Translations under genes and position numbers: made by a program | Part shown: piece after piece, positions 14,276 to 21,770 of the stretch | Layout: every line of letters starts with the position of its first letter | How positions within the stretch are numbered: position 1 is the first letter of the stretch | Virus record (IMG/VR): IMGVR_UViG_3300031521_000016 | Coordinates: 1 to 35,894 of that record | DNA length: 35,894 bases | Source: a virus | Reading direction: 5' to 3' (one strand) | Notes under the pieces: model-generated | The model's database searches: none | Seen by the model: the letters and a program-made list of their open reading frames with translations, nothing else | What the model was told of the DNA's origin: nothing

Positions 14276-14310
14276 CAAAAATAAACAAAAACTTCGATAT
14301 TGCAAAACGC
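14276..14310 (-). promoter_or_regulatory. Phage promoter, CGTTTT-N20-TATTTTTG class (P7)
   Basis: Minus strand: GCGTTTT (14310-14304), 20-nt spacer, TATTTTTG (14283-14276), TATCATAATC. It lies just after tagged gene 14312-14614. It should drive nine genes from 13447-14253 to 10241-10759. Confidence 0.82.
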
Positions 14311-14311
14311 A

Positions 14312-14614
14312 TTACATACCAAATTTTGTCCCAATTACGAGTCCTCTTTTCTCATATTTGAACTGATCAATAGTCATTCCACTTTTGTACCATTCCACGG
14401 CAAGAGAATCGTCTATTTTTCCTTTTTTCCAGATGTCAGATTTTACAATTATTTTGTAGATTGTATCATCTAACTCTTCTATCGTATTACCGGCAGTACT
14501 ATGCAATGGTGATACCATTGATCCTGTATAATCTACGATAGAATTATACAAGTTGTATAGTCGTTGAGAATCGTAGCCTTGTGTATTATATTTTGGTTCC
14601 ATTTTTATTTTCAT
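14312..14614 (-). CDS. FGF-tagged hypothetical protein with FGM end, 100 aa
   Basis: Begins MKIKMEPKYNTQGYDSQRLY and ends KRGLVIGTKFGM, the only copy in which the terminal Phe is Met. The preceding EWYKSGMTIDQFKYE is a good match to the extended module. The protein is short, so tag plus module make up about a third. Its start overlaps the end of 14586-15038 by 29 nt; an internal ATG four codons in would reduce that. It ends the unit driven by 15944-15978. Confidence 0.76.
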   Translation of the reverse strand: MKIKMEPKYNTQGYDSQRLYNLYNSIVDYTGSMVSPLHSTAGNTIEELDDTIYKIIVKSDIWKKGKIDDSLAVEWYKSGMTIDQFKYEKRGLVIGTKFGM

Positions 14615-15038
14615 TCAGCATTTTACGTTCAATGTAATTATTACACCAGAATATATCTTGAAACAATATATTGTCATAGAGATATCCTACTTTTCTACTA
14701 TTAGGATACGCATGAAAATGAAACTGTATCATTTCAACAGGTGTTGTACCGATCATGAAAATATCATTCTTCAGTAAATCTATCTGTGTTTTACAAGCTT
14801 CTTTTCTGCCGAAATGTGTATTGTCGTATATCTCATAGTTCAAACGACCGTACGATCTCTCAGTATGCCAAGAACAGTTTACTTGCATTACTTTAGATGA
14901 TATCTTATTCCAATTGGATCGCCAAGTAAACCATCTATATTTATAGACTGTTTTCTTTTCGATAAAATAGTCACATACATCTTCATCACGTATATCTTTT
15001 AATATACGTGTCTGTATTCTGTATCGAGTAGTTTTCAT
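14586..15038 (-). CDS. Hypothetical basic, aromatic protein, 150 aa
   Basis: Begins MKTTRYRIQTRILKDIRDED and is unusually rich in Tyr, Trp, Arg and Lys (KYRWFTWRSNWNKI). The middle carries MIGTTPVEMIQFHFHAYPN. No membrane segment, zinc cluster or known motif. It overlaps tagged gene 14312-14614 and is preceded by a small gene at 15069-15230. Confidence 0.68.
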   Translation of the reverse strand: MKTTRYRIQTRILKDIRDEDVCDYFIEKKTVYKYRWFTWRSNWNKISSKVMQVNCSWHTERSYGRLNYEIYDNTHFGRKEACKTQIDLLKNDIFMIGTTPVEMIQFHFHAYPNSRKVGYLYDNILFQDIFWCNNYIERKMLNENKNGTKI

Positions 15039-15068
15039 AATGCGCGTATCTTGTGCAGAATGAACAAG

Positions 15069-15230
15069 CTATTTATGCTTGCAATTCTTATGTTTTATAT
15101 TTACATGGCCCTTAACGATTCTTTTGTTCTTTGGTGATTTGTAAATTTCTACACCTTCTCCTAAATCATGTTCTATTACAGTGATGACACTATAGATAAA
15201 ATTGTCTACTAATTGGTATTGTACTTTCAT
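15069..15230 (-). CDS. Hypothetical small protein, 53 aa
   Basis: ATG at 15230, TAG at 15069-15071. The product begins MKVQYQLVDNFIYSVITVI and ends in a basic tail, HVNIKHKNCKHK. It fills most of the gap between 14586-15038 and 15249-15488. An intact reading frame, beta-rich body and Lys/His-rich end support a real gene. No family recognised. Confidence 0.58.
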   Translation of the reverse strand: MKVQYQLVDNFIYSVITVIEHDLGEGVEIYKSPKNKRIVKGHVNIKHKNCKHK

Positions 15231-15248
15231 TCTTAATTTGTTACGATT

Positions 15249-15488
15249 CTAATCTAAAAATTTTTTACATTTACAGTTTTGATCATGTCTATCACGCCAA
15301 GAACTTACATAACACCACTTACCTACAATATTTGACTTATAATGCTTAGTGCTACAATTTTTACATGTTCTAACAGTTCCATTGTCGATATGTTTATGAT
15401 CAAACATATTTACAACGTATTTCTTGTAAATTACGAAAATGATCCCTATGACTAGTAATGCTAGTCCAGTAAATGTTTTAGAATCCAT
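15249..15488 (-). CDS. Small membrane-anchored protein with Cys/His cluster, 79 aa
   Basis: Begins MDSKTFTGLALLVIGIIFVI: one membrane helix at about residues 6-21 and a basic soluble domain. The soluble part has CKNCSTKHY and later a CYV ... NCKCK cluster, which could hold a metal ion (inference). Its ATG lies within the tag codons of the upstream gene (11-nt overlap). No family recognised. Confidence 0.66.
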   Translation of the reverse strand: MDSKTFTGLALLVIGIIFVIYKKYVVNMFDHKHIDNGTVRTCKNCSTKHYKSNIVGKWCYVSSWRDRHDQNCKCKKFLD

Positions 15489-15939
15489 ATTTTTTACTTT
15501 TTAAAATTCCTCGTTTTTTGAATATAAATTCATCAGCTGTCATATTCGATACTTTGAATTCATTCATAATTTTCTCAAATTCATTTCTGTGCATATAGTT
15601 GAATGTTACAATAATTTTATATGAGTCTTCGCTGTATATGTATAGACATTTATCTTCAGCTGCAGCCTTTTTACCGTAACGTTTAAGTGTCACATGTTTA
15701 CATACAGGCAAATATTCAATTTGATTTACATATGCATAAAATTGAATTTCACCTTTATCCATAAATAGTCTAATGCTACTTGACATATACATAAAGTCAT
15801 GCACTACACATTCCGATATTAGTACTACATACTTATCAGCTAACATATTAGAAAATATATACTCAAATATTCCTGCATGTGTAGTATGCATGGTATCACT
15901 TAAATATGCAACTAATTCATCTTTATCGTATATTTTCAT
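15478..15939 (-). CDS. FGF-tagged hypothetical protein, nearly leaderless, 153 aa
   Basis: The start is ATG 15939 (MKIYDKDELVAYLSDTMHT). Codons further upstream are the promoter -7 element itself. The distance from TATTTTTG to the ATG is only 4 nt, so the mRNA is predicted to be leaderless or nearly so. It ends KRGILKSKKYGF, preceded by NMTADEFIFK. The body has beta strands (KYVVLISECVVHDFMY) and a Cys-Lys-His segment. It leads the unit 15478 to 14312, which is thus tagged at both ends. Confidence 0.75.
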   Translation of the reverse strand: MKIYDKDELVAYLSDTMHTTHAGIFEYIFSNMLADKYVVLISECVVHDFMYMSSSIRLFMDKGEIQFYAYVNQIEYLPVCKHVTLKRYGKKAAAEDKCLYIYSEDSYKIIVTFNYMHRNEFEKIMNEFKVSNMTADEFIFKKRGILKSKKYGF

Positions 15940-15943
15940 AATA

Positions 15944-15978
15944 CAAAAATAACACATTTTATCAAAAGTGCAAAACGC
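15944..15978 (-). promoter_or_regulatory. Phage promoter, CGTTTT-N20-TATTTTTG class (P8)
   Basis: Minus strand: GCGTTTT (15978-15972), 20-nt spacer, TATTTTTG (15951-15944), then TATTATGAAAA, in which the ATG is the start of the 15478-15939 gene. It lies just after the TAA of 15980-16432. Confidence 0.82.
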
Positions 15979-15979
15979 A

Positions 15980-16432
15980 TTATTTCATCATAGTTAATGC
16001 TCTAGTTAAGTTCTTTATTATGTCCGTCATTTTAGCAATATCGTTTATTGTGATACTATTCAATGATTCATTCACTTCACTTACAAGGTCTTTAAAATTC
16101 TGGGTCTGATCAGTAAATATGTATGGGTGTAAAATCCAAGTTCTTATTAGATCTTCTATGACTTCGCAACTATTATCTCCATCAAACGGCTCATTTAGAC
16201 TTGCATATACAGAACCGTCATAGCATACACGAATAATATTATTCGATATAGCTTGATCAGTTCCCCAATTATTAAAGAAACAAGTGAACCAAAGTTCGTA
16301 GTTGCCTTTTGCAACATAGCGTTGTTTTTCGAAAATAATAGGTCCAGATATAGATGTTTCACTGATAGCTTCGATCTGACTGTTTAAATAGTCTACTATT
16401 TCGCATCCATTTATAATGCTTAAATCAATCAT
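15980..16432 (-). CDS. Hypothetical protein, 150 aa, untagged
   Basis: Begins MIDLSIINGCEIVDYLNSQI. The beta-rich centre (NYELWFTCFFNNWGTDQ, NIIRVCYDGSVYASLNEPF) followed by C-terminal helices recalls the body layout of tagged neighbours, but the protein ends TRALTMMK without an FGF tag. It is transcribed away from the rightward LRR-like gene at 16492. The 59-bp divergent region holds no member of the CGTTTT promoter class; a weak ATTTTTTG-like element is visible on the minus strand. Confidence 0.7.
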   Translation of the reverse strand: MIDLSIINGCEIVDYLNSQIEAISETSISGPIIFEKQRYVAKGNYELWFTCFFNNWGTDQAISNNIIRVCYDGSVYASLNEPFDGDNSCEVIEDLIRTWILHPYIFTDQTQNFKDLVSEVNESLNSITINDIAKMTDIIKNLTRALTMMK

Positions 16433-16491
16433 TTTTTATTTAATGTAACAAAAAATGTCGGATTTGAATATATACAAGAAAAAGGTTTTTA

Positions 16492-17238
16492 ATGAAACTA
16501 ACTGATGAACAAACAGAATTTCTTAATAAAGTATGTGATCATAAATGGACAGAAAAAGACGGTTTAGTTGAGGTAGATGGTAACGTATCTATTATTAGTT
16601 ACAAATATCCTAGGCTTCCCGTAATGTTTGGTACAGTTTCAGGTATGTTTAAAATGACTAACTGTATGGTCGAATCTTTAGATGGATTTCCAACTTACAT
16701 AGGCAATAAATGTCTTTTAACGAATATAGATGTAACTGAAATAGTAAATCTATGCAAAGTGAAATACAGAATTGTCATAAATACTTGTAAGAAACTAAAG
16801 AAGATAAAAAATTTACACGCTGAAACTATTTCTATCACATTCTGTGACGTACTGGAAAAAATTGAATTAGAAGAATCAGTTGTAGATACATTTAGTATTG
16901 CAGATTGCAAAAAGATAAAAAATTTACACGGATTTCCTAAAACTGTGACTAAAATGTTCAATATTTATCAATGTGAAGGTTTAGAAGACTTATCAGGGAC
17001 TATAGAACATACTGATACATTTAGAGTATCTGATTGTAAGAAATTGCGTTCAGGTAAAGGAGCTTGTAAGAACGCTAATAAATATGATATAGATCTACGT
17101 TTAATAAATAATATTGATGAACTTAAACTGTATCGCGATGACGATATCTATGCTCAATGGCTACATTCTGGAGAACCAGCTGAAGGTTTCTTGGAGAAAA
17201 AAAGAGGATTCATATTGGGAAGAAAGTTTGGCTTCTAA
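16492..17238 (+). CDS. FGF-tagged leucine-rich-repeat-like protein, 248 aa
   Basis: Rightward gene beginning MKLTDEQTEFLNKVCDHKWT. Residues about 40-200 form irregular 20-25-residue repeats with the pattern L-x-x-L/I-x-G-F-P and repeated cores such as SIADCKKIKNLHGF, NIYQCEGLEDLSG and RVSDCKKLRSGKG, like the LRR proteins found in many phages (recalled, not searched). The end is QWLHSGEPAEGFLEK, then KRGFILGRKFGF. The LRR part should be a binding surface; the tag is separate from it. It ends tail to tail with tagged gene 17235-17507 (4-nt overlap). Confidence 0.78.
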   Translation: MKLTDEQTEFLNKVCDHKWTEKDGLVEVDGNVSIISYKYPRLPVMFGTVSGMFKMTNCMVESLDGFPTYIGNKCLLTNIDVTEIVNLCKVKYRIVINTCKKLKKIKNLHAETISITFCDVLEKIELEESVVDTFSIADCKKIKNLHGFPKTVTKMFNIYQCEGLEDLSGTIEHTDTFRVSDCKKLRSGKGACKNANKYDIDLRLINNIDELKLYRDDDIYAQWLHSGEPAEGFLEKKRGFILGRKFGF

Positions 17239-17507
17239 AACCCGAACCGTTTAGCTACTATTTCTCCTCTTATTTTAAGTAAGAAAGCATCTAAACTTAA
17301 ATGACAATTTTCTTTATTTTTCCACTTCACGTAATTTTCTGGACTTAAATCACTCTGTGCAAACTCTTTAAGTATATTCTGTGCAATTTGATATTGATCA
17401 TTTGAAGTGAAATGTAGATATACGTCACCTGTATAAAATTCTACTCTGCCAAATAACACTATAGTAGCTGATCGTAAATCTGATACTAATAATGTGAAAT
17501 CGACCAT
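17235..17507 (-). CDS. FGF-tagged short protein between two LRR-like genes, 90 aa
   Basis: The start is ATG 17507 (MVDFTLLVSDLRSATIVLFG); longer frames run antisense through the 17523 gene and are rejected. It ends IRGEIVAKRFGF, with Ala at the Ser/Gly position. The body is a small beta domain (GRVEFYTGDVYLHF) followed by helices. Its start is only 15 bp from the rightward gene at 17523. No CGTTTT promoter is visible, only a weak TATTTTTA at about 30 nt upstream. Confidence 0.7.
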   Translation of the reverse strand: MVDFTLLVSDLRSATIVLFGRVEFYTGDVYLHFTSNDQYQIAQNILKEFAQSDLSPENYVKWKNKENCHLSLDAFLLKIRGEIVAKRFGF

Positions 17508-17522
17508 AATAAAAAGTAAAAA

Positions 17523-18173
17523 ATGAATAAAAATACAATTCGTAAATTTAATAAACAGATGACTACAATAAAGGGTGCAGTTATGATAACTGAAGAGTCT
17601 TTTAAAAAGGGAATAGCTACAGTTACAAGAATATTGAATGATGGAAAAGAACATAAGATCGTCTTGCCTCTGCCAAGTTTGTCTGGTGCTATAATTGATG
17701 GTAACTATGAATACTATGTAAGTGGAGCGGACATAAAACATGCACCGTTGACTGTGTCGAAACAGATAAACATAGGCTACAATAAATTAGAGTCTCTTAA
17801 AAATTGTCCTGATACTTGTGAATCAATAAACTTATCTTCTATTGAATCTCTAAAAACTTTGCATGGTATATCTAAATATATCGAATCTGAATTGAATATC
17901 AGAGACTGTAAAGATATTGAATCATTAGATGGCTCTCCATCCGAAGTACAATACTTTATATTATTTAATGTACCAAAATTGAAAACATTAAAATTTGCTC
18001 CTATTGCTGATACCTACAGAATCTTAAAATGTCCCGATGTACCAGATGAAGAAATAGATTTAAGCAAAAATGATAAAGAGTTATTTCATAAATGGTTAAA
18101 GTCAGGTGAAGACTTTAAAGATTTCATGTATAAGAAAAGAGGTATAACCCTCGGTAAAAAATTTGGGTTTTAA
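17523..18173 (+). CDS. FGF-tagged leucine-rich-repeat-like protein, up to 216 aa
   Basis: Paralogue of 16492-17238. The LRR-like part includes INIGYNKLESLKNCPD, NIRDCKDIESLDGSP and KLKTLKFAP. The end is KWLKSGEDFKDFMYK, then KRGITLGKKFGF, the same extended module as its paralogue. The start is uncertain: ATG 17523 leaves only 15 bp to the divergent gene, while ATG 17583, with AAAGGG about 8 nt ahead, gives a protein starting MITEESFKKG that aligns better with the paralogue. A strong bidirectional terminator follows. Confidence 0.76.
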   Translation: MNKNTIRKFNKQMTTIKGAVMITEESFKKGIATVTRILNDGKEHKIVLPLPSLSGAIIDGNYEYYVSGADIKHAPLTVSKQINIGYNKLESLKNCPDTCESINLSSIESLKTLHGISKYIESELNIRDCKDIESLDGSPSEVQYFILFNVPKLKTLKFAPIADTYRILKCPDVPDEEIDLSKNDKELFHKWLKSGEDFKDFMYKKRGITLGKKFGF

Positions 18174-18194
18174 ATAAAACCTTTATAACAAAAC

Positions 18195-18237
18195 AAAAAA
18201 CCCATGACATATAATCGAGTATATTGTCATGGGTTTT
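18195..18237. terminator. Bidirectional rho-independent terminator
   Basis: Between convergent genes 17523-18173 (+) and 18258-19085 (-). AAAACCCATGACATATA pairs with its reverse complement (one bulged T) across a 6-nt loop ATCGAG, giving a stem of about 17 bp flanked by A-rich and T-rich runs on the two sides, so it can act in both directions. Confidence 0.85.
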
Positions 18238-18257
18238 GTCTGTTCTTATAGATGAAT

Positions 18258-19085
18258 TTATGAATTTAGCATATCTGTTTTTATTTTCGATACTAATTCC
18301 AAATGAGCTGGTCCAAACGGAGTCCATGCAATACCCATTTCTTTAAGATCATATTTTTGAACTACTGTACTATAATCGGTTACTCCTTCTGGATGTCCAA
18401 TTAAATAAATAACATCGGCTAATTCGGTAGCAAGATGTAAATCATGAGTTGAAAAAATGATAGTATTTAATTCATCACTTGATTGAATTAATTCGAAAGC
18501 CTCTTTTACACTTTCAATATTTCCAACATCTAAACCAGAAAATGGTTCGTCGAATATCATGAAATGCTTTGATGTAAGAAGCTGTTCAATAATTGCTGTA
18601 CGTTGTCTTTGACCACCGGATAACTCGCAAGGGTATTTATCTTTATGTTCGATTAGTCCCCATTTGGTTAACTGTTCATCGATAAGTTTCGTTTTTTCTT
18701 CTTTTGGTAACATACATTTTTTCAGTGCATAGAACATGATTTGATTCACTGTCTTATGTCTAAATAATGTATATTTTTGATCAACAAAACCTACATCTCC
18801 TTCAGCTACTTCTTTAGCAGCTTCTGGTTGTCCAGGCATTGAAGTAGAAATTAAAACTCTTCCGGAAATTGGTTTATCAAGTCCAGATAAAGCTCTGAAT
18901 AATGTAGATTTTCCTCTTCCAGAGCGTCCTACTACAGCTATAACTTGTCCAGTGGCTTTGACACCTTCACGAACCACATCTTTTTCGACAATCGTAACAT
19001 TTTTCAAAACACCTTTTCCACTATAACCGACTGAAATATTGTCGAGATAGAAAATTGTCTGTTTAAGTTCGTAATTATAGCTCAT
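18258..19085 (-). CDS. ABC transporter ATP-binding protein (nitrate/sulfonate/taurine importer type), 275 aa
   Basis: All ABC ATPase motifs are present: Walker A GRSGRGKST (53-61), Q-loop at Gln103 (VDQKYTLF), signature LSGGQRQR (155-162), Walker B HFMIFDE (174-180), D-loop SGLD, and switch His214 (STHD). The order and length fit the SsuB/TauB/NrtD-like group, assigned mainly from the partner permease and binding protein. It overlaps the permease gene by 4 nt (ATGA). It would power import from the cytoplasmic face. The substrate cannot be told from sequence. It looks intact. Confidence 0.9.
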   Translation of the reverse strand: MSYNYELKQTIFYLDNISVGYSGKGVLKNVTIVEKDVVREGVKATGQVIAVVGRSGRGKSTLFRALSGLDKPISGRVLISTSMPGQPEAAKEVAEGDVGFVDQKYTLFRHKTVNQIMFYALKKCMLPKEEKTKLIDEQLTKWGLIEHKDKYPCELSGGQRQRTAIIEQLLTSKHFMIFDEPFSGLDVGNIESVKEAFELIQSSDELNTIIFSTHDLHLATELADVIYLIGHPEGVTDYSTVVQKYDLKEMGIAWTPFGPAHLELVSKIKTDMLNS

Positions 19086-19855
19086 ATTTTTGAAAATCTA
19101 AAAGACATTTTACGTATTGAAGTTAGAATATAGTCAAGGAGTATACCGATTGATAGAATAATGATCTGTAATGCAATAACCCTTCCTTGATTACCTAACT
19201 TATCTGAATTTTTAATTAGAAATCCTAAACCTCCGGCTGCAGCTAATAAACTTTCAACCGTTATTAGCATCATCCAAACGATAGCCAAATTTTGTCGAAT
19301 ACTTTCGATTACATAGTCGAATCTTCCTTTTATGACAACTTCATAAAGAATTTCCCATCTACTGCAACCTAATGCTCTGGCATGGTCAAATTCCTCTTGT
19401 GGAATATCTTTGATGACACCTAATATAGAAGTTGCAAAGAACGTACTCATGAATACCACGAGGATAGATACTTGTGTTATTCTGGCATCCGATATCAAAA
19501 TAGATAAGTAGAATGCGATACCTGCAAGAGGTAAGTATCTAAACTTTGAAATAAATGAAGAGATCGGTTGTAAAATTGGAACAGGTGATAAATAACAAAA
19601 TGATAATGAAAATAAGACCGATATTAAAACAGCTTGACCACATAGTGATAAAGAGCTTCCGATATGAACAGTTAAACCTTCATTCCATAATGCACCGAAA
19701 CCTTCTAAGACTTGAATTGGCGTTGGAAAAATGTGCGTTTGACCAATGTAGCTTGATGTGACCCAAAGAGTAAGAATAGAAATTAACCATCCTAAGCGGA
19801 TGGTTAATTCTGTGGAACTCTTTATTTTTTCAAAAGGGCTTAATATTCCTTTCAT
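19082..19855 (-). CDS. ABC transporter permease (SsuC/TauC-like BPD family), 257 aa
   Basis: About six hydrophobic segments (near residues 19-38, 67-90, 107-122, 127-147, 190-212 and 226-245). The EAA-loop that docks the ATPase is visible as EEFDHARALGCSRWEILYEV (154-173), with the conserved A-x-x-L-G-x-S. It begins in a 1-nt overlap with the stop of the substrate-binding gene and overlaps the ATPase gene by ATGA, so the three are one operon. Length is typical for the family. The N-terminus lacks a cleavable signal. Confidence 0.88.
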   Translation of the reverse strand: MKGILSPFEKIKSSTELTIRLGWLISILTLWVTSSYIGQTHIFPTPIQVLEGFGALWNEGLTVHIGSSLSLCGQAVLISVLFSLSFCYLSPVPILQPISSFISKFRYLPLAGIAFYLSILISDARITQVSILVVFMSTFFATSILGVIKDIPQEEFDHARALGCSRWEILYEVVIKGRFDYVIESIRQNLAIVWMMLITVESLLAAAGGLGFLIKNSDKLGNQGRVIALQIIILSIGILLDYILTSIRKMSFRFSKI

Positions 19856-21663
19856 TATTTCATGATGTTAATTTCGCATCTACGATTCTTTGCTCTACCA
19901 GCTGCCGTTACATTAGTTGCAATAGGGTTGGCTTCACCTAATCCATCGACCTTTTGGAAACGTGTTTCATCGATGCCTTTATTAGCAAGATATGTTTGAA
20001 CCGCTTTAGCTCGTTGTTTAGATAGAGTTAAGTTTGTGTTATCATCTCCTGCATTATCAGTATACCCGGTGATTACTACTTTAGAATGTTCTCCTTGAAC
20101 CAATAGGCCGTAGATAATTTCTAGTTCTTTTGTACCGATTATGTTAGCAGAACCTGAAGCGAAATTGATTTGCCATTGTCCTGATGCCATAACTGTAGTT
20201 TGTGTAGCAGTATAGTCTTGTTTTGTTACAGAACCGGCATCTACATCGGTGATAGATTTTAAGAAGTATAAATTCACAGCTTCTGAATAAGGAATGATAC
20301 CACCTTTTACAGATTCATTAAAGCCACATGGATTTAATTCTACAAGATATTTAGAAATTTGTTCATATACTGTCTTGTATCTATTTGTACCATCGGTTAG
20401 TCCAAAGTATTGCATTGCATCAGCATAATTCAATGCTCTTGTTCCACCGATATTGTATTGTACTCCGGCTTTTGTTTTATGAATACCTTTGAACATTGTA
20501 TACCAGTATTCAGGAGATTCAAAGTTGTAAGTTTTACATACAACTTCTGATCCGAATCGTGCCCATTCATCATATTGTTTTACTTGGTTAGAAGCAGTAT
20601 ATGCATTCTTTAAAAGTGCTACGACTTGTTTTTCATGTGCCACTGCCCATTCTTTAACTACTACAATAGAAGTTGCCATTTGATTAGTGAACTCTTTAGT
20701 TGAGATTACATCTGTATATCCTGATAAAGCATCGAATGCAATTTTATCTCCCGGAGTCCATGTGGTAGCACCATTGATTTTGATATTTACTGTGTTACCA
20801 GTCAATTTACCATCTTTTACTTCTTTAAGTGGAACAGTAAAACCTGTGTTTTGTGATTTAATAAGCTCTTTTACAGAGTTGATATAGTCATCATTTTCAG
20901 AAGGAGTAAAGTTGATAGCATCAGGGTCATATGTTTTTACATCCGGATTAACTTTGATGTTATTAGCAAAGGCAAAGTTGATAGCTACTACCCAGTCACC
21001 ATCTCCTACTACTGATGAAATAAGACAACCTTTCATTAATTGTGGATTTTTCTTCCATGCATCTGGTCCGATTAATTTATCTTCACCGTCCGACATTCCA
21101 ATTGCTCCAATATTTTGTAAGTGATACTTATCTTTACCGAATTTATCGTTTAAAGCCTGTTGACCGGTTGCTATATAAAATGGAACACCATCACCCATGA
21201 TAGATACTGCGAATGCCGATTTGTCAGCATCTGGGTATTCTTTACCGGCTGCTAGTTCTTCTACGAACTTAAGTTGCATATTACGTAAATCCGATACTCC
21301 GTCGATACGTACAATTTCTAAATTAAGGTCGGATGCTTCATTTAATGATCCTTTTGTAGTACGAGGTCCACCATTAGCAGCAATCATTCCGATGTTTCCG
21401 TTCCATGCATATTCGGCGATACGAATAAGTGGTTTCTTTGCGGCCGAAGTAGAAGGAGTTTGTGAAGGGGTTTCAAGTTTTGCAGCTTTTTGCATGTTAT
21501 CGATATGATCTTTACTCAACGATAATCCAGCAAGTCTTTTAGCTGCATCAATACGAAGTCCCGGTGAAAGCCATGCGATGGCACCTAATACAATTGCTAA
21601 ACCGATTGTTACAATGACTGCTTCAGCACCACTGGTCAATTTAGTCTTTAAAATTTTTCCCAT
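19855..21663 (-). CDS. ABC substrate-binding protein fused to an OmpA-type peptidoglycan-binding domain, 602 aa
   Basis: Residues 14-32 are a membrane segment with no clear cleavage site, so it is probably anchored. Residues about 70-480 resemble a periplasmic binding protein of the nitrate/sulfonate/phosphate-like kind (an RIAEYAWNGNIGMIAANGG start, SIVVVKEWAVAHEKQVVALL in the second lobe). Residues about 495-602 are an OmpA C-terminal domain: GYTDNAGDD, LSKQRAKAVQTYL, GLGEANPIATN and GRAKNRRCEI, which includes the Asp and Arg positions that bind peptidoglycan. It would tie the importer to the cell wall. It follows the promoter at 21712-21746. Confidence 0.85.
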   Translation of the reverse strand: MGKILKTKLTSGAEAVIVTIGLAIVLGAIAWLSPGLRIDAAKRLAGLSLSKDHIDNMQKAAKLETPSQTPSTSAAKKPLIRIAEYAWNGNIGMIAANGGPRTTKGSLNEASDLNLEIVRIDGVSDLRNMQLKFVEELAAGKEYPDADKSAFAVSIMGDGVPFYIATGQQALNDKFGKDKYHLQNIGAIGMSDGEDKLIGPDAWKKNPQLMKGCLISSVVGDGDWVVAINFAFANNIKVNPDVKTYDPDAINFTPSENDDYINSVKELIKSQNTGFTVPLKEVKDGKLTGNTVNIKINGATTWTPGDKIAFDALSGYTDVISTKEFTNQMATSIVVVKEWAVAHEKQVVALLKNAYTASNQVKQYDEWARFGSEVVCKTYNFESPEYWYTMFKGIHKTKAGVQYNIGGTRALNYADAMQYFGLTDGTNRYKTVYEQISKYLVELNPCGFNESVKGGIIPYSEAVNLYFLKSITDVDAGSVTKQDYTATQTTVMASGQWQINFASGSANIIGTKELEIIYGLLVQGEHSKVVITGYTDNAGDDNTNLTLSKQRAKAVQTYLANKGIDETRFQKVDGLGEANPIATNVTAAGRAKNRRCEINIMK

Positions 21664-21709
21664 GTTTTTGTTTTTAAATGATTATTTTTTAATATGAATT
21701 ATTTTATGA

Positions 21710-21764
21710 TACAAAAATAATACAATTACGTCTATTTGCAAAACGTAATTGTATTATTTTTGTA
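21710..21764. repeat. Perfect 21-bp inverted repeat over a promoter
   Basis: Left arm 21710-21730 and right arm 21744-21764 are exact reverse complements, with a 13-nt loop (21731-21743). On the minus strand the downstream arm carries the promoter spacer and the -7 element; the loop carries most of the -33 box. It may double as a terminator for the 21771-22877 transcript, since the stem is followed by T-rich sequence, or serve as an operator (inference). Confidence 0.87.
21712..21746 (-). promoter_or_regulatory. Phage promoter, CGTTTT-N20-TATTTTTG class (P9) for the ABC operon
   Basis: Minus strand: ACGTTTT (21746-21740), 20-nt spacer, TATTTTTG (21719-21712), TATCATAAAATAA. The leader to ATG 21663 is about 43 nt, longer than at other copies. 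It places the ABC importer under the same class of control as the tagged-gene units. Confidence 0.82.
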
Positions 21765-21770
21765 AATATT

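Noticed and set aside
1256-14310. Repeated GATACAAAAATAA-type sequence considered as a CRISPR-like or dispersed mobile repeat
   Set aside because: Copies are thousands of bases apart, always upstream of leftward genes at fixed distance, with an invariant 20-nt gap to AAAACGC. This is a promoter, not an array.
17508-17741. N-terminal 78-residue extension of the leftward tagged gene at 17235
   Set aside because: It is antisense to the rightward LRR-like gene 17523-18173, with Cys/Phe-rich shadow composition; ATG 17507 gives a plausible short protein.
20687-21508. Three rightward frames within 20.7-21.5 kb
   Set aside because: They are antisense to the substrate-binding/OmpA fusion, which has full domain support.
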